DNA of 64,000 bases, taken from contig CM066918.1 of the NCBI GenBank assembly GCA_033964015.1, positions 124,001 through 188,000 on the forward strand, given 5' to 3'. The notes under the pieces were generated by a model that was not told the origin of the DNA, ran no database searches, and saw nothing but the letters and a program-made list of their open reading frames with translations. This document shows positions 11,732-22,600 of the stretch, piece by piece. A program made the translations under genes and the position numbers. How positions within the stretch are numbered: position 1 is the first letter of the stretch; every line of letters begins with the position of its first letter. The stretch comes from Scolanthus callimorphus (taxonomy: Eukaryota > Cnidaria > Anthozoa > Actiniaria > Edwardsiidae).

Positions 11732-14700
11732 CTATAGTAACACAAACAATAAAATGACAGTAGTAGCAATTACTCCAAATGGAAGCCATTGTTTGAGGAA
11801 TCCAGCAAGGCTGCAAGAAATAAAATAAAATAAGAATTTTTAACAGGATATCTGGTTCTTACATTTACAGGGTTAGTAGGGCTGTGACGGAATCTAATTG
11901 GGTCTGATAAAGGTTGCAATAAAAATCACACATCCATACACAAAGACACACAAAGAACAATGATAGGACCACAGTAATATTATTATGAAATTAATTTGTA
12001 GCAGTGTGCTCTATGGTAGACTTGCCAACTTTGAAATAATGTTAGGCAAGGTATTTTTAATTCTGGTAATAAATTTTAATGTTGAAAATTGAGACTGAGG
12101 GCATTCCGACCAACCCCAGTGATCATCCCAAAGACGTCCCAAGTAAATTTCCAAAGATGTTCTGAAGGAAATTAACATATCTCAGCAAAATGCACTCATT
12201 ATAAAATTAACCCTAATCCCCCCAAAACTCCATTAATGTTGAAACAACAATGGCATTTTTATGTGATCTCCAGTGTGATAACTGAAGAATGGGTTTGTTG
12301 AAAATTATTGACAAGTGATATTGAACACTATATTTTTTAAAGGACTGAGAATCTGGAAGCCATGTTGTTCTGTCATTTAAGGTGACTCCACGAAAAGTCC
12401 AAGCGCATTTTCTGTAAATAGAAATTCGGTCATAACTTTTATAATATTCCTGTTACGAATATCAAACTTGGAGGACAGTAGGAGGCATCTTTTAGCAATA
12501 CCTTAACATACTTAGATCTTTATTTGCGTTAATACTTTTAATAATATCCCAGCTACAGTGGACCCCCTTGTTCTACTTTAGACATCTCTGAAAACAAAAT
12601 TTGCTATCACTTTTGCACGAAATTTCAAAATTGATGTTCAATTTAATTGCCCCATGTAATTAGAAAATCTTGGTCAATTCCTCGGAACCAAAATTGAGAT
12701 TTTATGAGCAACAATTTGATGACTTAAGCTTTCTTTCTACTCATGCTTAACATTAAAAGTCCTATATCGACCTATAGCATCATCAAGAAACACCGAAGCT
12801 TTCTGAAATTGAGTGAGGAAAACTAGGTGTTATGGGGGTTATGAGAGGAAAACCTGCATAATTATTATAATGCAAGAGTGTTGGCTTGTATACCATAGTA
12901 GTAGTAGTAGTAGTATATTAAGTAGAGATGTTATGCTGGAGGGCATGTGAGCTTGGTGTGATATGTAATGTTCAAATCTGCAGTTGACAGGCTCTGTGCA
13001 ATAACGACCTAGGTGACTTTTATTTACGATTTTTCGATTTTTGACAAACAAACTGCTGAAACCTTGTTAAAATAGCCTAAAACTAGCCTCTGTTTTTTCC
13101 CCAAAAAATCGCTGTAAGAATGCTGTAAAATGGCCAGTGGCTTTATCATCTATAGTGTGCTTTGAAAAATTGCATCATTCTGAAATTGAGAGAACAAAAA
13201 GTGACAACTAGAATGCTCCTCAAATTTTACTACCAAAAAGTCACCAAGTCCAAGTTTATGGCCGATATAATGGATTGTTTTCAGGAGAATTTGAAACTAT
13301 GCGATTTTTACGCCATATAACAAGTCTGGAAAACATCATTTTGAACATTTATGGTAAAAAAGTCAGTCAAAAGTCAAAATCCAACGTTCAAAGCAAAATT
13401 CCATCTTATTTCATGTTTTTCCTTCGCTTATTCCATCCCAATGCCGCAACGAGCCAAGCAGCAGCCATTTGATTTGGCTTACTAATGCGTTCACATATTT
13501 TCCCGTTTTTCAAGCGCAAAGCATTGTGGGTAAAACTGAAAAATTTGACAGCACTTTGCCCCTAATCCCCGGTTTAGATATTTTTTTATAAGTGCCAAGT
13601 CACTCGCATCTGTCAACTAAATATATATATGTTATTTACCGGCTGGGAGGTCCGGATCGTGAAATACCGTGACCGAGGTCTTGAAAATACTGACCGAGAC
13701 CGGAGGTCTAGGTCAGTATTTTCAAGGCTGAGGTCACGGTATTTCACAATCTGGACCGACCCCAAGCCGGTAAATAATATATTTATTTTCAAGAGCCATC
13801 ACACGGCCTGCCAAATTGTTTGTGACTCAATTTTGCTTGTAAAATGTGCACCCCAATTGTGTGTTCTTCCACAAGTTGGTCTCTACCGGCTTTGTTTGCT
13901 TATGATGCAAGCAAAGTGGCTCCTGTAGTAGAAAATGACTCGAAAAAAGCACTTATAAAGAGACTTTTACCGAACCCATGCCTCACTTCTTGTTCAGCAA
14001 GCGAGTAATGGTTTTCATGAGCCCTTAGTCTCCAGAAACAGCCTATATACCTTGTTACCAGGGAGACCTTTTTTTCTAATGGAAGAACCTTGTATCACCT
14101 CTGGTCCTCTAAATGAGCGAAATTGCAATAAATTCGGGCTCTGAATAAGCGAAATTGCAATAAATTTGGTCTACAAAGGGTTAACAATGCGCCAGGTAGG
14201 ATGAAAAGCTCTTTGGATTAAAAACAATAGAGAAATCTATGCGGTTGTTATAGGCGAACCCTTAGGCTTACTGCCAGTTTTAGGGTTAGATTTAGCCTTC
14301 GGGTTAGATTTAGCCTTCAGGTTAGATTGAGTTAAGGGTTAGATTATGTTTAGGGTTTAGGCTAAGGCTGTTTTACATCGTTCTCGTCACGATTTTGGGG
14401 AAAAACTATAGTGAAGTTAGTTTTAGACTATTTGAACATGATTTGTGCAGAATTAAAAAAAAAACCGAAAAGCAGTCTGAAAAGTCACTTAGGTCATTAT
14501 TACCCCAACCCCTCCAGCTATGGAATAATGAAATCCAGCAAGTTAGTTTGTCTTATCAATCTGGAAAAAATCTGTTCAGTACCTGACAAATTTCCCACAG
14601 AAGAACATTTTTGCAGCAAGTTTAAACATGTTCCAGGATGAAGAAGTGTCATACTCCATGAAGTTGAGCGCCATGGCAACATGGGAGTGACAGTTGTCAC

Positions 14701-17700
14701 AACACAAGTTGTGCTAAACCACAAGGAAACAATGTATTTTTTTACTTTTGTAATAATGAAATCAAGATGTAGGAAATGTTGACATGGGAGGTGCCAGGGA
14801 CGGCAGAACAGTTTTCAAAGTGGGGGCTCATTAGTAAGATAGGGTGGGGTGGGGTGGGGTGGGTGGGTGGGGGGCTCATTAGTAAGATAGGGTGGGGTGG
14901 GGTGGGGTGGGGGGGGGGGGGTAGTGAAAATGTGATGAAAACTTGGCGAAATGTGGGGGGGCTAAGACCCTTTAGACCCCCTGGCTCCATGGTCTCTGGG
15001 TGTGGGATGAGGAGGTATAAGATAGACAGTGCTTGATGTTATTTCTTTTTGCCACTGGTCCTGGGACTAGCAAAAGATAGAATGAAGAGATAGAAGAGAT
15101 TAGTAACAAGTCAACAGCAGTTCTTCTTCTTTGGGGGTCAAGATGAAAATCTTGTCCACCAACGTGTCACTATTCCAAGCCCTGATGAGAATGCATTTAC
15201 CATTCTGTGTTTGTATTCATCTGAGGCAGAAGACACTGAAGTATCCCAATTATTATTTGCACTGGCAATCTTGGAGGGTGTAAGCCTTAGGTATCTAGTA
15301 GAGAAAATGCAATCATTGCATGATACCACTAATCATACAGATTCACTAAAAATATTTGCTTTAGGGAGAAAAATGTCAGATAATACCCCTCCATACCTTG
15401 TGGGGTTTCCAAATGCCATGTCATCTTCCTGAGGGATAAAAACAACCAAATCAGAATTGCAGGGACATCAATTCTTGAATGAAACCCTTTATTATTGATG
15501 GAGTTACCCTCTTGAGTATAAGCTACTTAATAAGTATAAAACTGACATATATAACCATAATGATCACCCTGTTTATGCTGTACAGTACATTGCTTGCAAG
15601 AAATTAACGCAAGAAATTAATGCAAGAATTTTGTTCTTCTTCTTAGTTCTCCCATGATGCACCGCAGGCTACAATGACAGTTGTGTGACGGTGCAACCTT
15701 TTCTGAAATAGGTGTATACAATCGGCATTATCGTCATGTACCGTTTCACCGACTACGTAATAATCGTACTAAGTCCGTAATCCCGAGTCGGACTTAGAAA
15801 TTTTCTGAGGATTTTGGGTTCTCCTCAATTGAAAAAAAAAAAAATCCATGGCTCCACAGAGTTTCGAACCCTCCATTTCAGAGAATACATAGTACACTCT
15901 ATAGACCAGCAGCCTAACCACTGAGCTACGGAGTGATTCGGTTGGATGGCGGTACTTTTTACAGGTATTTATGGATTGTTTTGTTAGCATTTCACTCAAA
16001 ATGAATGTATAAATAGAACAAGGCATACACGAATGATGATCGGTCCAATTTGCATACGGAAAATTTGCATTACAATGAAATCTCCTCATTATGCTGCTAC
16101 ACCACGATATTACCATACAATCTCCTTTCACTTCCTTCAAAACATTGTTGCCAAATGATACAACAGAGGTTTGCCTGAAGAAAGAAACAAGATAACCTTG
16201 CCTTCACAGGCATTTTGAGGGGTAGCAATGGGTAAATCTGAGACTTGCCGAGACCTGCGTTTCAGAATCCGAGCCAAAGACTTTTGACAAATTTCAAAAT
16301 CCGAGTCCGAGCCTTTTCGCTTCGTCTCCCGGGAAAAATTCAACACGACTGCCATACATTTACTGTATTTCTCCTTGGGGAATTACACGTCTTGGAGTCC
16401 TGGGGTTGACGTCCCTGCATCTGACAGTATCATGCTTGACTTACAAGTCAGAATGTTAAAATAAAACGTTGAGATTCCAAGATTTTGCAATATTTTACTG
16501 AGACTTTCGAAATTTTAAGGTACCCATGTTACCCCTATTTTGGTGGCAATTGCATCAGTAGAGTCATTAAAACTCACAGAAACATAGTAGGGGCCAGCAA
16601 AGTCCCTGATCACTCCAGATGACATTGCAATTCCCATATGACCAATGAATGGAAACATCCACCTGAAAAACACCACACCATGTTATTAGTCAATTTTCAG
16701 TGATGCATCATGGCCATGAAGTCAATGCTTACTTGTTTTGTTTTTCTTTATCTAACAGACTGAGGGGGAAACAGCTCTCATATCTGCAAGCTTTGGTGGT
16801 GGTGGTGGGGAAATGCACCTCTAACTTATTAACTCATACAATCACCTCAGGTATTTTTCACTTTAAATTCCAAGGGGGTCCTTAGATAAATTGCTGTCGT
16901 GGTGGGCTTGGACCCCCGGGGGGGGGGGTTCTCCCATGTAAGAGTGATAGGGGTGCTCGTCGGGACATCGGAAAATATACCCTAAAAAATACCAGGACAT
17001 AAAAAATCCACCCCCTAAAAAATACCTTATAAAACAAAAAGACCCCTAAAAAATACCAACAATAAACCTTTATTGTTATTGTTTATTGTTTTTCATCTCA
17101 AAACAAGCTTAGTTTAGAGCTAAAAATGAACAAAGAAAGAAAGAAAACGTTTTGCTTGGTTTGTGACCCTGTCATTCATTTGCGTACCCCTAAAAAAATA
17201 CCATTTATTAGTGAAAGCCACAATGTTTCTCCGATAACCCCTAAACAATACCTGAGAGTCGATTTTGACCCTTATAAAATACGACGAGCACCCCTATCAG
17301 GTCGACATGTGAAGAACCCCCCCCCCCTTTCTTGAATTAAACATCTCAGAGAAAGACTGAAGAACAATGTTTTGTCACTTAGGGCCCGTTTATATGGGAA
17401 TAGTTGTCCCGGGGAGAAGGGATACCTAGGGAAGCGTTGCGTGACCGACACAAAGAACGGGCTGCGAGGGAGACTAGGGGCGCTTTCCATTTAGCAAAAA
17501 ATCCCGGTTTGAATTCCCAGTAGTTCTCTGAGTCAATGGAAAGGTCTCAATCCGGCAATTCACGAGAACAGCCACGATTGGACGAAAGTCCGAGAACGTT
17601 CTGCACCGCTTTCCATTTGACCCGGAATTTCCGGGAATTTCGGTCAGAAATCAAATGGAAAGGGACAAATTCCCGGAAATTCCGAGTTCTCCGAAAATTC

Positions 17701-18617
17701 CCACGTTTGGGGTAAGCTCAAGAGGTTGTCCGAAAATTTCGAAATTTTTCCCGGGTTTGGCGCTTTCCATTTGACTTCTAACCGAAAATTCCGGGATTTT
17801 TGGTCAAATGGAAAGCGCCCTAGGGATAACCCTTCTAGCCGAGTTACTCGGGACGAGACACTTTTTCCATACATTTGTTTGTAAAACGCAATAAACTGTT
17901 TACATGACGTCCCGGGATGAAGTGAGTTGTCTCGGGTGTCAGGGATAGCTCACGTAGCCGAGGCGAGTTATCCCTTCATCCCGGGACAACTTTCTCCATA
18001 TAAACAGTTTGTCCCTTCTTCCCGGGACAATTCGTACAGGCCATTTTGGCGCTTTTTTGGTTACTAGCACGTTTTGTTGTCTTCAAAACAGAACAGAATA
18101 AAATAAATAAAGTATCTGGAACAACTGACGGGCTATGCTGCTTAAATTTAAATGAAGTGAAAGTGCAATACTGCCAAAAAAGGCTTCTGAGGTCCGCCAT
18201 ATTGGACGATTTAAACTCGTCTCACCTATGGGGGCTATCCCTTTAACCCCAGACAAGTTTTCTCCATATAAACGCTCGCTTCGAATGCCTCGGCTAGATA
18301 TCTCTTCTTTCCCGGGCTCATATAAACAGGGCCTTACTTAAACATTCCATCGCTTACATATGTAAGTTTTCATTTAAGTTTTAGCTCTGAAAATGGGCTT
18401 TGCGTAGTCGGCTTGCAAGCATAATAAGGAAGCTAGATTATTCTCTGTCTAGCTATTCAGAATATGGGAGCAAAGCGAAAAGGAGAGGAGGCCGTCTATG
18501 CTTCGTCGGGAAGCTTTTCGACACTTACGTTAGTATTGGAATTGGAGTCCACACAATACAATATGGGTAACGGTTCCGGTTAGTGTCAATCCTTGGCAAA
18601 CTTTCCCCATGTTCCAT
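11732..18617 (-). CDS. TMEM222: TMEM222 (DUF778) transmembrane protein
   Basis: Six exons on the minus strand: 18529-18617, 16578-16662, 15397-15428, 15201-15294, 14583-14713 and 11732-11810. They total 510 nt, giving 169 residues, and every junction has GT-AG borders and matching phase. The start ATG is at 18617. Conserved TMEM222 signatures appear in order: YPYCIVWTPIPILTW, FIGHMGIAMSSGVIRDFAGP, EDDMAFGNPTRYL, NNNWDTSVSSASDEYKHRM, and HNLCCDNCHSHVAMALNFM. The last exon encodes a hydrophobic tail (LPFGVIATTVILLFVLL) ending at the stop, so the protein is probably membrane-anchored near its C-terminus. The human protein is about 208 residues; this one has a shorter N-terminus. The molecular function of the family is poorly known. 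One exon is only 32 nt. The gene is divergent from the coiled-coil gene starting at 19643. Confidence 0.93.
11811..14582. other. Large last intron of TMEM222 with TAG microsatellite and palindromic MITE
   Basis: The intron has a short TAG microsatellite near 12897-12914, the palindromic element at 13629-13783, and a degenerate ttaggg-like stretch near 14270-14370. No further exon was found on either strand. Confidence 0.5.
13629..13783. mobile_element. Short near-perfect palindromic miniature element
   Basis: The sequence ttatttaccggctgggaggt at the left is mirrored by the complement ending ccggtaaataat at the right. Arms of about 70 bp (gtgaaataccgtgacc against ggtcacggtatttcac, and ttgaaaatactgacc against ggtcagtattttcaa) surround a tiny centre. 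It can fold into one long hairpin and carries no coding sequence. Confidence 0.8.
14819..14925. repeat. Tandem duplication of a GGGGT-rich unit
   Basis: The phrase ggggctcattagtaagatag followed by a ggggt run occurs twice in tandem. It lies in TMEM222 intron 4. Confidence 0.7.
15780..15945 (-). mobile_element. tRNA-derived SINE-like element
   Basis: On the minus strand the sequence begins with ctccgtagctcagtggttag, an A-box, and later has gggttcgaaactctgtggag, a B-box with a 7-bp acceptor-like stem. The anticodon region is far too long for a tRNA. A run of T bases and unrelated sequence follow. This fits a tRNA-derived SINE head rather than a working tRNA gene. It lies in TMEM222 intron 2. 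Confidence 0.6.
16913..17330. mobile_element. hAT-like miniature element, copy 2
   Basis: It is nearly identical to the element at 3315-3728: it starts with a G run followed by ttctcccatgtaagagtgat, has the ccctaaaaaatacc-rich interior, and ends caggtcgacatgtgaagaac plus a C run. The flanking duplication is no longer clear at this copy. It lies in TMEM222 intron 1. Confidence 0.8.
17381..18335. mobile_element. Composite MITE with a second element nested inside
   Basis: The outer ends are agggcccgtttatatggga on the left and the complement-like ctcatataaacagggcctt on the right, with TTA next to both. This suggests a TWA-targeting, Harbinger-like element of about 950 bp. Inside, about 17474-17823, a second inverted-repeat pair starts aggggcgctttccatttagc and ends caaatggaaagcgccct. 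The outer body carries several inverted copies of ttgtcccgggatgaagg-like sequence. No transposase frame is present. Confidence 0.65.
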
Positions 18618-19642
18618 TATACTCCGCTCAAATTCGCCTGCAGTAGTAGAAGAATCAGTCATCTCGAGAACTAATGATCACAACAATCGCCATCTTGGAT
18701 CGGAGTCGGTCGGTATACCTGTTTGTCATTGGCGCAAGGATACGTTCGTCTTTCAAAATAACTTGATTTATAGTGAGATAAGCGGTTTTGAAACTATGAG
18801 CGGCTGGCTTCAACCTCAAACTCAGTACAATATTCTTTTACCAATTAGATACCATTGAATTCATCCTAACAAAATCCTGTTCAAATTAAATTTACAACGA
18901 ATTGTCTAACATATCCTAATGCCCTTGTCGGAGGACACAAAACGTTACAAAATAATTGTATTTCGCTAAAATCTCAAATTTATAAAAACATCATGGACAA
19001 TACAATCTTGCCATAGCATATATGAAGATCAATCTTCTTGAGAATATTGATTATTTAAGTATTACTGTCTGGAAAAAGTCGGTATCGCCGCGGTCAGATT
19101 TCGGGATTCCTGTGTTAAAAATCGTCCGCTGACCAAAAACAAAAACAAAAAAGCTGTTTGAGTTTCATGAGTCGCTCACGTTCTACATCTTATTCTCACG
19201 CTTAAAATTACCTTTTTTAGTCAAGAGGAGAGATATATGATGCAGGTCTTTAGATATCATGATTTCTGACTGCAAACAAAATGTGTAAAAGTAGTGGAAA
19301 GGATTACGAAGTGACAGCGTTTTGAAGTCATGGAAACAGCAACTTCAAAATGGTGGGATATAATATTTCAAAACGAAAAAGAATGGATAATGTTATTTAC
19401 TTCAGCGAAATCGTACACAGATCAGTGCTTGTTACACTTCAGAAATCGAATTAAGAGGGAGTAAAATCAGCCACCGATTATTTATAAACGGATAAACAGT
19501 TTTTTATTGCCAACTTCCCAACTGCAGAGGCCTCTTGGAAACGCTGCCTTATAAGACTAGTTATACTGCGGCGGATGTTCACTTTAATGTTTAGATTGTC
19601 AACTACTAAGACCAACCCAAGAAAAAGCACTTAACATACAAC
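18618..19642. promoter_or_regulatory. Divergent intergenic region between TMEM222 and the coiled-coil gene
   Basis: The two start codons face away from each other across about 1 kb. No other gene is seen, so the promoters of both probably lie here. No specific element such as a TATA box is convincing. Confidence 0.45.
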
Positions 19643-22600
19643 ATGACGGATCAGGAGCTGGATGTACACATTCCAGAGCATCCTTTGCCCAAAGAAATCC
19701 AGGAAATGGAAAGGGATGAAACGGTTTGCCAGTTCTGTGGGGTGAGTTATTTGATACATAATGAGATGAAGGCATTGGAAGAGAGAGTTAAGGAGGCTGA
19801 GCGGCAGATGGAATATTACCGCGGCAGTGTTGAGAGGGAGGAGCAGCTCAAGGTCAAGGTCAAAAGCATGGAGGAACAAAGTGATCAATTGTTATGTGCT
19901 CTACAGGCTAGTGAGGAGAGGTAGGCAATTTTATAATGTGTTTATAAATGACGGATCTGGTCCGGTTGCTCGATAGTGGTTTATCACTAATCCAGGATTA
20001 ATTACCATGGTGACTCGATGGTTTTGTTCAGAACTAAACCTGGTTTAAATTTAACCATCTTTGAACAACCCGCGCCAGGAGTTTAGATTGTTATTTTGAG
20101 ACTGTCAGCTTAACAGCTGTTTCCCAGGACAATATAGTAAATGCTGGTGGAGAGAGGGTACTAAAATCACTAAACCATCACAAACGATCAATCATTGTTT
20201 TATTTCCATCGATGCCTTTGATTAACTTACATGATCATTTGGGTCAATCAAAATGAGAACAGTACGTTGTGATCATTTCGAATGACAAAAATGATCATGT
20301 GTGTTTAGAAAAGGATCAATCAAATAAACAACTGACTGAGCATTCATGTTGGCTTTTGGATGGCTTTGTGAATTCTGTGATACCTGGCATTCTCTTCTGT
20401 CTTCTTCTTTCCCTGTCCTTTTATACTCTACTAATCTCTTCTCATTTAGCTTTTTTTAATACCTACACTGCTCTCCTGGACCCACAACATTTTCTAACAT
20501 GCACCAAAACATTTTCTTACAATGGACCTTGAGCATGAATTTTCAGTTGTCTTTCTCCATAGTCTCCCACATGTGGGCTACCTCTTTAGGGGCATGCCAA
20601 GGGCTTAATATTAACACATTAATTATCACAATTTTGCTTCTTGTTTGGTGAGTCTTAGTCACAATAATAGACATGTTAGTCACACAATTGAAGCCAAACC
20701 TTATAAATATCTACAATTAAACTAATGCATATTTTTGCAACTTACTGATATTTTTTATTACAGTGGAAAAGTTTGGTTACGTTCGCGCCTGATACGGTCA
20801 CAATTTTGAGACCTTGGTATGACTAGTTTTACGGGAAAACTAGGTGGTCTGCGTCGGCGGAGACGTGAACATGAACAACAACAACCAAAGGTTGAGATTT
20901 ATGTTAAACGCTGTGGAAAAATGTTGTTTTGCTGACGTTTCAAGCGTTAGCCCTTCGTCGGAGCAAAGAGAGAAAACAGAGGGAGTGAGGCTGTATATAA
21001 AGTAAATGTAGAGCCGTTGCTAAGGCAACAGATAAACATTCGGAATGACTAAAGGTGATAATTGGTTAAGAATAACAAAGGATGCCATGGGCCATTGAAA
21101 TCGTAAACTAGTGATAAAAGTAAAGAAAGAGGAAATATGATGAGATGTAGAAAACTAGATATAAGAGAAAAATTCATTGATGCCGTGGGGTGATCGCCAA
21201 CCGAGTGAAAGAATAAGTCTATTCTCTTTCTGGAAGCGAGAATGATTAGACCCGTTGTGAAGGGAAACACTGCAAACAGTCATATGATCTACAGTGTGAC
21301 CGGGAAGATTGAAGTGTCGGGCCACTGGTTTGTTGCGGTCATTTTTGTTCACATCATTGCGATGCTGGCAAAAGCGCGTAGAAAGCATTTGACCGGTTTG
21401 TCCTATATAGATCATGCGGAAGGGGAGCAAGTAATACAATATATGACGTTGGCGGTGGTGCATTTAAAGTGATCCGTGATGTTAAAAGACTCGCCGCTAG
21501 GGCCGAGGATCCGGGTGGTGGAAACGACATGATCACACGTTGTGCATTTTCTAGTACATTTGAAAGTGCTGGGCTGTAGACCGCCAGGCGTGAGAACGCC
21601 TCTAACAAGAGAATTGCGCAAGTTTCGGTCCTGCATAAAGAGAACAAAGGCGGCTTTGGGAAAATTGCGGCTGTTTCCGGGTCCCTTTGTAGGATCTTAA
21701 AGTTCCTGGATACAAAATGCTTGATTGCTAGGTTAGTAAAGGATGAAAAGTAAGGGGAAGGGGATCCTATCCTCTAGAGTGGGTTCTGATGGCTGCAGGG
21801 CTGTGGTTCTGTCGATCGAATGGGCGTGGCTAAGGGCGTTAGCGACGACATTGATTTCTGAAAAACTCGCTCATTTCGTCCGATTTAGCCATAAAATCGG
21901 CCTCCTCGCTGCACAAGCGACGGAGTCGGAGAAACTGAGAGAACGGGATAGCTGTCTTGACATGCGCAGGGTGCGATGAAGAGAACAACAGGTAACCATG
22001 AGAATCAGTAGGTTTGTAGTGAACGGAAGTAGCTAAGCGATCTCTGTTAATAGTAAGATTGATATCTAAGAATGTGAGAGAGGAATTCGAGCGCTGGGTG
22101 AAAGTTGTTGACAAAAGAAATGAAGCGCTCGAGGTCAGGCTTAGGGCACGATGTAGCGCCAATGCAATCGTCAATGTAGCGTCCATAGAAATGAGGCGTG
22201 GGGCCATCGTACTGCTGAAAAATTAGGTCCTCGATGTAGCCAACGAAGAGGTTGGCGTAACTGGGTCCCATTTTAGTACCCATGGCTACTCCATTGACTT
22301 GCTTATAAAAATCACCTGAAAAAGAAAAGCAATTAAGAGTGAGGACTAACTCAGCGAGTCTGAGTAGAGTGTCAGTGCTAGGTTCTAAGACACTCCTACG
22401 GTCAAAGAAGTGTTTAAGGGCCTTTAGGCCCTCGTCATTGGGAATGACTGTATACAATGACTTAACATCCATAGTGAAGATAAACCTATGCGCACTATCG
22501 GCAGGAAAAGAAAAGTTATTGAAAATGTGGAGAGCATGGTTGGTGTCCTTAATATAAGAGGGAAGTGCTTTGACGAACGGGGCCATCTGTTTGTCTAAAT

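Noticed and set aside
14270..14370. Telomere-like ttaggg repeats
   Set aside because: The copies are degenerate (ttagattt, ttaggctt) and few; not a convincing interstitial telomere.
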